From NCBI GenBank assembly GCA_038030265.1, contig CM075940.1, positions 14,446,001-14,510,000 of the forward strand: DNA of 64,000 bases, written 5' to 3'. This DNA is from Corythucha ciliata (Eukaryota > Arthropoda > Insecta > Hemiptera > Tingidae). The notes beneath the pieces are model-generated. The model searched no databases. It was given only the letters and a program-made list of their open reading frames with translations, and was not told the DNA's origin. Of this stretch, positions 22,701-35,109 are shown in pieces. Position numbers and translations under genes: made by a program. Position 1 is the first letter of the stretch. Each line of letters begins with the position of its first letter.

Positions 22701-22985
22701 CGGGACAGATGGAAGTAAAATGGCGAATCTGATCATTTTCACCTTACAGAGACTACAGATGGGTGTTGAATGACGGCTCGCTGGACTACGGTGGTCACCC
22801 CCCCCCCCCCCCACCTCGACCAAATGCCCTTAGCGATAATCAATGACTTATCAACCCCTCTCCCTCCGCTGTTGTCACCCCGGGGAACAATATCTATCCG
22901 TGAACGGCAATAAGGGTTAAAAAAAGGAAAAAAAAAATCATGCAAGTTTCCCATCAGGAATCCCACAGAAAAATACACATGACAT
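22701..22985. other. No gene recognised
   Basis: Mixed sequence with a 14-base C run near 22798-22812. Open frames here have no recognisable domain. Confidence 0.3.
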
Positions 22986-22989
22986 AGGT

Positions 22990-24807
22990 AAATTCTTTCT
23001 TTGATTATGAATGGTAAAAAGTGAGCTACGATTTTTCACAAGTAAAAAGTATTTATATTACTATTTAAATCATTTTTACATCCATAAAGCAGGCAAAATA
23101 CAATTGAAAACGACATTTCTTTCCATATTTTTTTTTTTCTAATCTGACTATGCCGAAATTCGTCATCTACCTAATCATAGCGTATAAAAATTATACAAAT
23201 AAGTTAAAGGGAACATATAAATACAATTTAAATTTGTTGTCTTACAATTTAAACGTTATATAACATAAATTACAAGCTAAGCCTAATCTTCAAAAACAGC
23301 CAGTGAGAACAACACAGACGTAGAAACATGAGGTCGCCTAAAAATAGACACTTTAAAAAATATGTTTTCTCTCTATCAGATTAATCTCAATTGAAGCCTT
23401 TAATTCTACAATGGCAATTAAATAGTGAGTTAGCACTAAAAAAAAAAAGTTTTGAAATATTTTTCATCAGTCTTTTCGAATAAATGTAATAAAAATATGT
23501 TCGACGCTTTATTTTTTCAAGTAATAATTGAAAAGAAAAGTGTTAAAATAACGGACGAACAGAACATTTCTACGACTGGCGAACGCTCCACTCAGCTTTC
23601 ACACAACTCTTTGTGAGCACTCAGGTCATGTAGTTTCGTACATTTTAAGATACATTTCAGGAATGATAACACTGAATAGTTTTATTTCGAGAATAAAGGA
23701 GCTTTTTAGGTTGATGTATAAAATATGTTCGTTAAGGATGACAAAGACTATTATTAAGAACCACCCCGGGGGGATCTCGAGGGAATGATGCGAGGACGAG
23801 CAGCACTCTTAACTATACTGGCCACACGGTAAACGAATTTCTATGGACAAGCCAGATTTTCCCTAAAATCTGTTTGGACTGCACGAAGTGGCTCGCTGAT
23901 CCCGACATTTTCACTTGTTTTTATTTTATTTTTTTGACGAAAAATGAAACCGTCAAGACCCAATGATGAGGGCACTGAACTGGAAAGTTGGTACCAAAGC
24001 CGTGCAAAGCACACCTCTCCCCTCTTCGCTACTTCGTAACCCCTTACGGACGAGAAGTGAGCTCAACACTGCTTAAAGCAGCTTGACAATGAATCAAGAT
24101 GGTGGGTGAACAAGGACAGAATTCGTTCGATAGCCACTGACCTATCAAAGTGCTACACAACGACATTATGGAGAGGGGCGAACAATACATAAATACATCA
24201 ATTCGAGTACAAATAATAAAATAAATCACGTAATACGTTAACTACAGAGAATATATTAAAAATTGATATCAATACCAAAATGAACATCACTGTTTAGTAA
24301 CGTTAGGTTCAATTTTAGTAATCCGAAAGAGAAAAGAGACATAGAAAAGAAGTAGTTTGAGCAAGATTTGACTAAAAAAAAAAAATTGAAAAATGGGGGG
24401 GGGGGCAGTAATAAATACTTCGAATCTCCTGCATTATCTGATACCTTAGTAATCGAGTTTTGGACACACACACAATGGTAAAGAGGCATAGGCCTCCACC
24501 TTAATTCGGAGCAAAATACACCAGCATTTGTTTTAAATATTCTCGTGTAAAGCCTGGCAGTGAAAAGGCCCTTAAACTAACTTCCAGTTAACACTCTTAT
24601 AAACATTACGATCGCAGGAACTTATACCAGACCTACAAAAAAATTATTTTGGAAGACCTTATTGCTTTTAAATTATTCAAATTTCAGGTCTAAAAGAACG
24701 AGAATTGCTTGGGCCTTGAGAAGGGCATTGAATTATTTTTTTTTTGGTGCTAGATAATGCAAAGAGATTTCTACAAAGAAAATAATAATGATAAAATAAC
24801 GTTACTA
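22990..24807 (-). other. Probable long 3' untranslated region of the RYBP gene
   Basis: About 1.8 kb of AT-rich, repeat-poor sequence directly follows the RYBP stop codon. It lacks the minisatellites that fill most non-coding DNA here, which suggests transcribed and constrained sequence. Possible minus-strand AATAAA signals are present (for example the TTTATT on the plus strand near 23510). The end of the transcript cannot be fixed from sequence alone. Confidence 0.4.
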
Positions 24808-27800
24808 CTAGGAGCTCCTCGAATCCGTAGCCAAGTCAACGCTACGAGCGTCGTTGCTCGTATCCGTTTGACTACCTTCAGATGAAGCACTGCTCGAAGC
24901 ATCCGAGGCCGTCTTCTTTTTTGCTTTGTATTCTGTTATGACTACAGTTACATTATCTACGGTCACTTCACGGGTTTGAGCCGAGCTCCGGTCAATGTTC
25001 TTGAGGCGTGGCCTAAAAAAATTGAAACACTATAATAATGTAGGAGTGTGGAGGTAGGATGGGTGGGTGGGGGTTAATGTCATACGTGTGAGACGGCTTT
25101 TTGGATGACTTATTATCGTGACCCATCCTTCGTTTTAGGGATTTCTCCTTTGTTCCTTCTTTTCGTATGGACTTGAACGGAGTTGGGTTGTACTGGGGAA
25201 CAGCTTGCTGAGCAACAAGCTGTGAGTTGATTCGCGGTTTCCTGAAAACATGGAAATAATGGTCGGTAAAGAAAATCAAGAGGCGGGAGGCTTACAAAAG
25301 AGGGGATTTCCGCTGTTTTTGGACTCGTATTTATCTTGGACACGATTAAATGTTTCAGTCACTTATGAACACTTCGTAGGAACATACAGGGAAGCATCAT
25401 AGCATGCTCGAACTTGGAGGTACCGAAAAAGCAGTGCTCACAGTGAAATCGCACCCAAACCAGTATTTTTGAAGGAGGAAACAAAAATTAGATTTTATTT
25501 GTTTGTTTGTTTTTTTGTTTTTATTTTTTTTTTTACACTAAAACAGGTATTTTCAGAGATCCAACGACTCTAAATTTCATGTATCCACTCGGCTTTTGCT
25601 TTAAGTCTAAAGTGCGAGAGAGACGGAATACTTGCACAGAATATTTGCGCCCTAAAAATTGCCAAACTGGAAACTCCCGCTCTAAAATAGCCAAACGGAC
25701 TTCAATTGCCCTAAAAATGGCTAAGCTGACGATTATCGCAACCCAAAAAATGTCTAAATCAACCATTCGCGCGCCAAAAATAGCCAAACTGGCAATTTGA
25801 GCGCCAAAACTGGTCGATACTGACTATTCGCGCCTTTGATTTGATGGATCATATTCGCGTCCCAAAAACGGCTAAACTAACTATTCGGGGCCTGAAAAGT
25901 CTAAACAGATGATTCCGACAGATGATGAAAATCGCGAAAACCAAGAAAGGGGCTTTTAAATTAGCCCACCCCGCGAAATTCAGTATCAGCACAAAAGAAG
26001 CGCGAAATTGGTGCTGGAAATTGGGTGAAATCGGGAAAATTGGTTTATTGCTGATCCAGACCTACAAACACTTTTGCTGTACAAAATGTGGTGATCCTGA
26101 TGGATTTTTTTCCTTATTGGTGGTATCTGCGAGTGGTCAGCTGCCCCTACTAAGTCTGCGCTTCAAAGCCTATTGGGGGAGGGCAACTGACCACCTCTGC
26201 CAACCACAAAAAAAAATCCAATCGCAGCGGAGTTCTAGACCACAGAAAGCTCAAACCACTGTGAAGCTCCAACGTTACCAATATTTTGGGGTTTCTCCAC
26301 AAGGGGAATCCGAAAATTCAGACGAATTTTCGATAAGAAGATTCAACGCAAAGGGCTCTCACTGTGATACCACCGTTTTTAAATAGCGCACGAACTTTCC
26401 CGCGAACAGCCCTCCTGATTCCAAAGAAGAGTCCAAATGCGCACATACCTCGCTGGACAGTTCAGGTGCCTTGCCATGAAAGATCTCGAAAAAAATGCCG
26501 CACGGCTGGATCCATGTATGCTTTTTAAGACACCGTGGCCACCACACTTTCAGCTTGTGGCGACTCACTCCATCAATCACTTTTGCTTAATTCGCTCATC
26601 CTTAAATTGCATGCAATTTATCCCATTTGCAAAAATGTGCCTCAATTTCGACCCTTCTTTATTAATAGAACTGGCACTCCCCCCCCCCCGTAGCATGCAG
26701 ATCTGCAGATTCATAAAAGCCTGCAGATCGGCCTCGTTGCGTCAATTGTTCAGCCTCAAAATGCATACTAGAGCCAATCATACCATTTATGAAGATTTGC
26801 CTCAATTTTGACCCCAATTTTGAGGAAAAGCTAGTTCTATTAATAAAGAAGGATCGAAATTGAGTCATAAGTCGTTTGTAAACCTCTGTAATGCAATTTG
26901 ATGCCGATCAAATGACGCAAAAGGGCCGATCTGCAGGCTTTTATGAGTCTGCAGATCTGCCCGCTACGGGAGGAAGTGCCAGTTGTATTGACAAGCAGGG
27001 GTCAAAATTAAGGCAAATCTTTCTAAATGGTATGAATGCCTCTAGTAGGTATGCATTTTTGAGGCTGAACATTTGACGCAAAGAGGACGATCTGTAGGCT
27101 TTTATGAATCAGCAGATCTCCTCGCTACGGGAGGAAGTGCCAGTTGTATTGACAAGGTGGGGTCAAAATTGAGGCAAATCTTCATAAATTAAATGAATGG
27201 CTGTAGTATGCACTTTGAAGCTGAAAAATTGGCGCAAAAGGGCCGATCGGCAGGCTTGTATCAATCTGCCGATCTGCTTGCTACGGGGGGAAGTGCTAGT
27301 TCTATTAACAAAGAAGGGTCGAAATTGAGGCAAATTTTTACAAATGGGATAATGAGCTGTTGCATGCAATTCAAGGCTGAACGAATTAAGCAAAAGTGAT
27401 TGATTGAGTCACTTATAATTATTGTCTCTTCAAAATACGATCGGCTATGTTGAGTCTACTATTGGTCTACTGTAACTTTTTTTTTCTATTATAGTCCTAT
27501 TTTCGTTGAATTACGGAATATTAGGTGGTTATCTGCAGATTTGGGGTGTTAATCTTGTAGATCTGCAGATGCGAGGTGTTAATCTTGCAGATTTGCGTTT
27601 CAACGTCGGACCCAAGAAGAAACCTCCATTCCGCCAATTCCACAGCTTCAAGAAAATTCCTTCACGTCCCCCCATCAACCTGCATTGTTTCCCCCGTCGT
27701 TAAAAACCACGAGATCAGAACGACCTGTCGTGGCTCCAAAGAAACTCGATCTTTGGGATGTTGCAAGCTCCCCCCCCCACCCTTTTTACCCTTGATTAAT

Positions 27801-28685
27801 TTATGTTAGTTGTTCACAATAATAATAAAAAAACATTGTTTTGATCGTTCTCAACTAATGACTTATCAAGAACTTTCATACGATTAAAACAATTTATTAG
27901 TTGAGCATGGCTCAGGGGACTCATAAATCACGTCTATCTCAGACCAGTACCTTTGAGAAAATAATCCTAAAACATCAATAGATGGGATTTTAGAGGCGGT
28001 TTTGATAATTTTTTGTTTTCGCACCTCGACTTCAAGGGAGATGGCCCCTCCCTTAGATCCGCCTCTGGTGGTAGCAGGCAGAGCTCTGGGAGTGTTTTGA
28101 GCAGTGGTGGTAGCCAACACATTATACCGAACAAATTTTGTTCCTAGTAAAAAAGTTTGATTCTTTAAAAATGTAATTTTGCCTGTTGCAACGTTGTTCG
28201 TGCCAGCCATTCAATTCATGAAGTTGGAAATGGCTTAAAACTTTGCTGCCTCTAGGGGTCGATAACACAACAATATAAACAACAACCAATGGCATTTAAA
28301 TAGAAAAAAAAAAAAAATTATTTTGGGAAAATAATTCCTAAGAGAGTGCTCTCCACGTAGAAATCAGTTCATTCACCGATTAGAAGCGATTCTGTCACTG
28401 ATATGAGCAGACTGACGAGCATGATTTGACTTGAATGAATGGGGAAAAAGTGAAAGCATGTAATTAAAATGTAAATTACCTCGTAGAAGTTCCTTTTCTT
28501 ATGTCACACATGAGGCATTTAAATGCTTCAGCCGTGTTTCGATAAGTGCAAACGCTGCAGTCCCAATAGTTCTCCTCTAGCACTTTAGCTTGCCGCTTTG
28601 TTCTTCTAGAACGAAATGTATCTTCATGGCAGTTAACAAACATAAAAATTGGCAAAGTGAATCTCAAAATAACTCACATGGCCAT
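24808..28685 (-). CDS. RYBP: RYBP/YAF2 orthologue (RING1- and YY1-binding Polycomb cofactor)
   Basis: A nuclear adaptor of non-canonical Polycomb repressive complex 1: it binds RING1 proteins and ubiquitinated H2A. Coding exons (minus): 28685-28678 (ATGGCCAT only), 28605-28480, 25241-25086 and 25012-24808, with GT...AG introns of 72, 3238 and 73 bp. The total is 495 bp, giving 164 residues plus TAG. Residues 16-40 form a RanBP2/NZF zinc finger (Cys19, Cys22, Cys33, Cys36; [10 protein letters not shown]), followed by the family-specific [17 protein letters not shown]. Residues 98-130 ([21 protein letters not shown]) are the RING1-binding segment. The Ser-rich tail ends SRSS. At 164 residues it is closer in length to YAF2 and insect homologues than to vertebrate RYBP (about 228); the linker between the two domains is short. 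The start is fixed by an in-frame TAG two codons upstream. Confidence 0.95.
25640..25915. repeat. Second minisatellite family inside the RYBP intron
   Basis: About nine units of roughly 30-32 bp built on GCGCC..AAAATAGCCAAACTG and ACTATTCGCG. The same family, inverted, lies at 12690-12910. It is distinct in sequence from the main 29-30 bp repeat. Confidence 0.7.
26562..27410. mobile_element. Foldback-like element with internal 155-163 bp tandem units, in the RYBP intron
   Basis: Terminal inverted repeats of about 110-120 bp (GACTCANTCNATCACTTTTG at each end) enclose an inverted first unit (26690-26820) and three direct units. The direct units start near 26914 (GACGCAAAAGGGCCG), 27077 and 27231, a spacing of 163 and 154 bp. 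Each unit contains an inner palindrome, GATCTGCAG...CTGCAGATC. No transposase frame was found. It lies within the 3.2-kb intron of the RYBP gene. Confidence 0.75.
27420..28470. other. Rest of the RYBP intron
   Basis: Includes two and a half short tandem units with CTGCAGATTTG / GGTGTTAATCTTG at 27530-27600. A hAT-like end in minus orientation lies at about 28054-28073 (CCAGAGGCGGATCTAAGGGA on the minus strand), matching the end at 44238. No exon is recognised. Confidence 0.4.
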
Positions 28686-29930
28686 GGGCTAATTTTATGG
28701 TCACCCCCCCCACCACCACCACCATAAATCGAAGATGTAATAAAGTGATAGGAGTCTTAATAGAGGAAGGCAAAGAAAATTTAAGGCGAAGACGTTGTAT
28801 CAATTAAATTTTCAATTCCTTACTCGGGAAAACCATATAGTACGCTCTGCAAGGAACGTATGACTGTTCTAGCCCAAGGTTATTCTTAAACCCACGCAAT
28901 TGCAATTACAGCGCTGATTAAGTATTCGAATGTAATAAACTCAGAAGAAACAAACTAGTCAAACATTTAGGGCTACGCGTCAATGCCATACTGTAAAGGG
29001 TGGCGAATGTTCCCAGTTTACATCAAATTTTGGGTTTCACACTTGAAATAGAGAGTAAAATTCCCTGGATGTGAGGTCGAACCGTTATCGGTTTGCAACG
29101 GAAAGCCGTACATGAAGTAATTGGTTGAATACCACCCCCATGACCATGTTTAAATGTACAAATCAGGCTGTTGTCACAGCTATAAAGACAAAAACTAGGC
29201 CTAATACATCAAAGGACTCATGCAAAAATCAAACAAAATATAAAAACAAAGGCTCGAGTTATACCTGTTGGGGCTTTTCTTATCCATTTCTGAGAGGATG
29301 CCCTCTCAGGCAAGCGATGAACCTCCAGTTTATCCTTGTGTTTACAAACGGTTTGGTATTTTTTCGGGGGCGAAGTCAAATAAAAATTTGTTGTACACAC
29401 GAAACTTCGGCGAACAATTTAATTGTTGATCTGTGAACTGAGACACGTACAACGACTAACCGGGAAGGTTTTCACTGTGAACACTCGTCAGTTGGAATTT
29501 GTGACAAAGTTTTACACTTTTTTTTTCTTCAATTAAAAAAATGAAAATAAATGGCTTATCGTTGCGGTCTGAATCACCTAGAAGCTTCACTTTCATAAAA
29601 ATATAAACAAATCATGTGAGAGAGAGGGTTGATGTGACTGGGTGATCAGAAGAGTAGGCAGTGTTGCGCTTCACGATTATGTTACGGTCGATTGTTGACC
29701 ACGACGAGCGCCAGACTCACCCACTAGCGGAAGCCGGCTGGAAGTTAACACTAGAGAGCGGTCCAATAAAAACAAAAAAAAAATCCAACACTTTTCGAAA
29801 ACCTACGCGTCAAACCGTCAAGCCGGTTGACTTTTACCTGGCGGTTCGCTTGTAGCAATATTAAACTTCTGGCAAGTATTCAACAACACAATTTTATAAA
29901 ATTATTCACTTTGGATTCAAATTGGCGTAT
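28686..29930. other. 5' flank of the RYBP gene
   Basis: Upstream region free of minisatellites. The 5' untranslated region and promoter should lie here. No TATA box was identified. Short open frames (for example 29661-29855, plus strand) are not convincing. Confidence 0.35.
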
Positions 29931-29934
29931 ATTT

Positions 29935-30581
29935 GTTACCGTCAAAACCAGAAATCAGTCAAAACCCGAATTGCGTAGTCAGAACTAGTTTTATCAATGC
30001 CCCTTAGTGAATACTAGTATTCACTAGCCAAAAGTAGAATTGTCCAAAGTTGCCAGACAATTCTAGTTTTTACTAAAAATTTTGAAGTTAAAACTAGTTG
30101 TAGCCACTTGGAATCACCGTTAAAACACGAAATTCCTGACCAAAACAATTTTCCAGGCAAAAGGTCTGACAAACCACCAAAACTGAACGAAAAAAGGAAT
30201 CCAAGAATTTATAAGTATGAAACCAATAACGGATTGAAAATCAAAAGATTCGTATTCGTAAAGACAGTTCATTTGTTGTTGCATGGCATAACTGTTATGG
30301 CATTTCGAATCCCAAAATTTAGACGGTTGGCACCATTGCAACCGTTGGGAGAGCGAAACTTATTGTTTTGACTGAGCTATTTAGTTGGAACTAGTTTTAA
30401 ATAGCAAAAACTAATATAAAGTTAAGAAGGAACAATTCATCCGTAAATTATAGTTTTCCCTGACCTCCATCGTGAATTCTAGATTTACCTAGTAAATACT
30501 AGTTTTAGCTAACGGGCTTTGGTAAAACTAGTTATGACTAGGTAATTCGGGTTTTGACTGATTTCGGGCTTTGACGGTAAC
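29935..30581. mobile_element. 647-bp MITE with long terminal inverted repeats
   Basis: The left end, GTTACCGTCAAAACCAG, is the reverse complement of the right end, with inverted similarity continuing for over 100 bp (motifs CAGTCAAAACCCGAATT, AACTAGTTTTA, ATACTAGT). ATATTT precedes the left end and ATATTC follows the right end, a possible short target duplication. There is no transposase. The interior shows many CTAG-centred palindromes. Confidence 0.8.
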
Positions 30582-30599
30582 ATATTCAATTATAGACAC

Positions 30600-33290
30600 A
30601 AATTGCTATTTGACCCTATTTCAGACGCGAATTAGCGCTTTTTCTGAATTTTAGCTGCAAAGTAGCGATTTTTCTGACATTTTACCACAAATTGGCGTTT
30701 TCCTCAATTTTTAGAAGTTAATTAACGCTTTTTCTCAATTTGAGCATGAAAACAGCTTTAAAAAAAATAGCGTCACCTATTGCCATGACAAATTGACAAT
30801 AATACATAAATTGCTGTTAGAAGCCTCGAATTGGTATATTTTAAAATGTTAGACGCAAATTGCAATTGTTCTATTTTTTAGCCGCGAATTACAATTTATA
30901 TTACACTTTATTCGCGAATTATAATGATTTTCCTCAATTTCAGCTGCGAATTTTGTGATTTTTCTCAATTTTAGCATCTTAGTGATATTTTTCTTTCATT
31001 TTTAGCAGCGAGTTAGCACTTTTTCTCAATTTGACCTGAAAATTAGCGTTTCTCTTAATTCCAGGCGCACTATGCGATTTCCAAAAATTAGCCGGAGTTT
31101 TCACATTTTAACCCCGCATTAACAATTTTTTTTGTCACTTTTAGGTACGGATTATCGACTTTTTTCACTTTTACCCACAAATAGGTCAGCCTTCAGAAGC
31201 CGAGAATTAGCGTAATTTCAATTTTAAACTGAGATTTTTCTCCATTTTTAGTCGCAAATTTTACTGAAAATTTTAATGAATTTAATGGAAATTACTGAAA
31301 ATTATCTGTTGTTTTCCTTGAGTTAGCGATTTTTCTCAATTTTTGCCACAAATTGGCGTTTTCCTAAATTTTTAGCAGTGAATTAGCACTTTTTTTCAAT
31401 TTGATCAGAATTTGAGCGCTTTTTTCAATTTTTTCCGCGTTAAGTTATTTTCTCAATATTAGCCGTGACATCGTGTTGAAAAAAAAAAAAAAATGGATTA
31501 GCAATATTTCTCAGTTTTAGCCTCGAAATATCCTTAAGAAGCTACGGATTGACGTTTTCTCAATTTTAGCCGCAAATAAGGGATTTTTTTATATTTTTAT
31601 CCCAAATTAACTATTTTTCTACAGGTTATCCGCGAATTTAGCGCTTTTTCTCGGTTTCGTCGACGAATTAGACAATTTTTTTGTTAATTTTAACAGCAAT
31701 TTTTTTTTTTTAGTATTTGAGAGCGAATTAGCACTTGTTCTTAATTCGAGCTGCAAATAAGAGTTTTCTTAATTTTCGCCGCTCTAATTAGTGATTTTTG
31801 TCCAACATTAGCCCGAAATTAGCGGTTTTTTCTTTTTCATTTTAGCTCTCCTCGATTTTTGCTTCGTATTGCGTACCAGCGTTTTTGTCAATTTTAGCCG
31901 TGAATTAGCGTTTTTCTCACATCTAGCCACGAATTAGCAATTTTTCCAATTTTATCCGCAATTAATTAGCGATTATTTTGTAAAATTAGTGTTTGTCTTC
32001 ATTTTAGCCGATAACTAGCTATTATATCAGTTGTGAATTAACATTGTTCGCAAAAGCTGCGAATAAGCGTTTTCACGTTTAACGGTGAATTCGAGAATTT
32101 ATTTCACGTGTGGCCACGAATTATAAGGCTGTTTCTACACTTAATCCGCGAATCAGCGATTTTGCTCAATTTTCACCGCGAATTAGCTTGCGATTCTTTT
32201 CTATTTTTCTAGCGAATTAGGTTTCGTCCTCATTGTAGCCGTCAATTAGTGACTTTACTTAATTTTAGCAGCGATTTAATTAGATTTTTTTCTACATTTT
32301 TGCCATGAATTAGCGTTTGTCCCGAGCTTAATCGAAAAAATAGCAAATTTTCTCAATTTCGGCCGTGAATTATTGGCGTTTGCCTCAATTTTAGCCGTTA
32401 ATTAGCGATTTTTTTTTTCAAATTCAGCAGTGTATTGTCGTTTTTGCTAATTTAGCCATGAATTATATACCGACTTCTCACAATAATAGCTGTCAATAAA
32501 TTAACGATTCTTTTCAATTTTCCCCGCTAATTAGTTTTTCCGCACCTTAGCCGCTAATTAGTTTTCCACACCTTTGCCGCTAATTAGCTGGTTTTTTAGT
32601 CAATTTTAGTAGCGATTTAATTAGTTTTTTTTTCTCCAATTTTGGCCGGGAATTAGCGTTTTGTCCTAAGCTTATAGACATTAATAACCAACTTCTTTCA
32701 ATTTGAGCCGCACATTTGTAGTTTTATTCATTTGTGTCCGCGAATTAATCTTTATTCTCGCTATTCATCAGAAAATTAGCGAGTTTTCTCAATTTTGGCC
32801 GTGTGAATTATGGCGTTTTCCCCAATTTTATCCGGTAATCAACGATTGCTCTCAATTTCAGCCCTGAAATTGATTGATTCGCGTTTTGCGCAAAAGCTCG
32901 AATTTTTGAGCGATTTTTGTCAATTTTAGAAGTGATTGTTATCAATTTTGGCCGTAAATCCAACGTTTGTTTCGGGAATTTGGCGTGTTTTTGCATTTTA
33001 GCCGAAAATTAGTGAATTTTCTCATTTGCGTCAATGAATTAGTGATTTTCTTCAATTTTCATTTGTGCCCTGAATTAGCGTTTGTCCTAAAGCTCAGCTG
33101 CTAATTTGCCATTTTTTTCAACTTTATCCGCGAATTCGTGATTTTATTCATTTGTGTCCGCGTGAATTAATGTTTTGTTTTTTTTCATACTTCATCTGCG
33201 AATTAACGATTATTATCAATTTCAGACGTGAATTAGCGATTCCTCTTCATTAGCGCTGTGTTCACTTCACTCGGCGAGAGGGGCATTTTT
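30600..33290 (+). repeat. 29-30 bp minisatellite block, plus orientation
   Basis: About 2.6 kb of degenerate tandem units (TTTTTCTCAATTTTAGCC then GCGAATTAGCG). It is the longest block not obviously bounded by element ends. All open frames in it are repeat by-products. Confidence 0.85.
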
Positions 33291-33298
33291 GCGAAACA

Positions 33299-35101
33299 CA
33301 GTGGCGGATCTAGGATTTCCACTTGGGAGGTGTTCTACCATAAATCTGATTTACTCTTTCTTTTATTGTGAGTTTCAGTCACAAAACTTGCCTCTAAGGA
33401 ACAGTTTTTTTTTCAATTTTGGTCCCAAATTATTTTTTCAATTTTAGCCGCGAATTGCCGCGTTACCTCAATTTCAGCCGTGAATTAGCGGATTTTCTCG
33501 AATTGATCCGCTATTAAATAGTTTCTCTCCGTTTCTTCACTTTAGCCGCGAATTTTCTCAATTCATCCCAGCGATTGAGCTATTTAGACTGGAAACAAAG
33601 AGGTTTGTTTCAGTTCTAGACGTGAGTTAACGTATTTTCACTTCTCAAGACGTGCGAATTAGCGTTTTATCTCCATTTTAGCCGTCACTTTCCATGTTTC
33701 CTCAATTTTTAGCCACGAATTAGCGTATTTTATCGAATTGATGTTTTTCATTTCATTTTTGCAGCAAATTATTTCTGAATTTACACCCGTGAGTCACCGC
33801 TTTTACTCAACTTCAGCTCCGAATTAAAGGATTTGTTTACAAAATCCGCGAATGAGCTCATTTTAGCTTCCCAATAGCGCTTTTTCTCACATTTTGCCGT
33901 GAATCAGCGCTATTTATAATTTTGTTAGAAACGAATTATTTTCCTAATTTCAGCGGCGGATCATTTCTTAATTTCAGCAGCGAAACACCGTGTTCCTTAA
34001 TCTTAGCTGCAAATTTGCGCATTATCCCATAAATAGATCAGTGAATTAGCAGCGTCTTTAACCATTTTAGCAGCTAATAAGCGCTTTTTGCGAACATTAG
34101 CAATGAATTGGAGATTTGTCTATATTTTAGCTGCGAATGACCGTGAGCACACCAAAATTGGGCAAGGGTATAAGGGGGTTTTTGGTTTTATCACATGTAT
34201 CCGTAAATTAGCGTTTTTCTAACTTTTAGCTTCTCATATTGTCTCTTTTTCTCTACTTTTGACGCGAATTAGCACTATTTCTCAATTTTAGTCGGTGAAT
34301 AACATCTTAATTTTCGCCGCAAATTAGCGCATTTTCTTAAATTGATCCGCGAATGAGATCAAGTCTCTATTCATGATGAGATCGAGTATCTATAAATGAG
34401 GTAGAGTCTTTATTCATTTCAGTTGCGAATGAGATGTTTAATTCGATTTTTTAGGTGGGACTTAGCAGATGTTTTCCGTTTTAGCCGCCAATAAAGCGAT
34501 TTTCTCAATTTCAGCCGCCAATCAAGCGATTTTCTCAATTTTAGCCGTGAAATATCGAGTTTTTCACTTTTATTTATGCAAAAGAGCGCTTTTTTTCAAT
34601 TTCAGTCCCATTGTTGCCTCGAGAAACCACGAATTGGCATTTTTAAGAATAATAGTTGAGCCTGCTAATGGCGGTGCTGAGAGGTGAGCTGCAGCTTTTT
34701 CTCTTTTTTATAGCAGCGAATTAGCTTTTTTTTTTTTTAAATTATAGTCGCATATCAGTGTTTATCCCCTTTTTAGCTTCAAATTAGTGATTTTTAAAAA
34801 CATGAATCAGCGCTTTTCCACCATTTCAGGCGTGAATATTAGCGTATTTAACCTACGTTTTGCCGCGTACTTATACTTACCTCAAAGATTAGCACATTTT
34901 AGAACGCTTTCTCAATTTTTGTCCGCCGAAACTCGAGGTTAGCGTAGTTTCTCTGTTTTGTCCGCGAAGTTGCCTTCAGATATTTCGAATTGGTCTATTT
35001 TTCCAAATTTAAGTGAGCGCGTTTTCTCAATATTTGCCGCTAATTAACGCTTTAAAATCTATCTTAAATCCATCAAAACCCACCCCGTAAATCCGCCACT
35101 G
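33299..35101. mobile_element. hAT-like element carrying the minisatellite, near-exact 8-bp TSD
   Basis: The left end is CAGTGGCGGATCTAGG at 33299; the right end, on the other strand from 35101, is CAGTGGCGGATTTACGG. The first 11 bases of the two termini are identical. The flanking octamers are GCGAAACA (33291-33298) and GCCAAACA (35102-35109), 7 of 8 matching. Almost the whole interior is the 29-30 bp minisatellite in one orientation. No transposase frame is seen. Confidence 0.87.
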
Positions 35102-35109
35102 GCCAAACA

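Noticed and set aside
26437..26811. 124-codon frame and related frames at 26891-27399
   Set aside because: They fall in the foldback element and repeat once per tandem unit.
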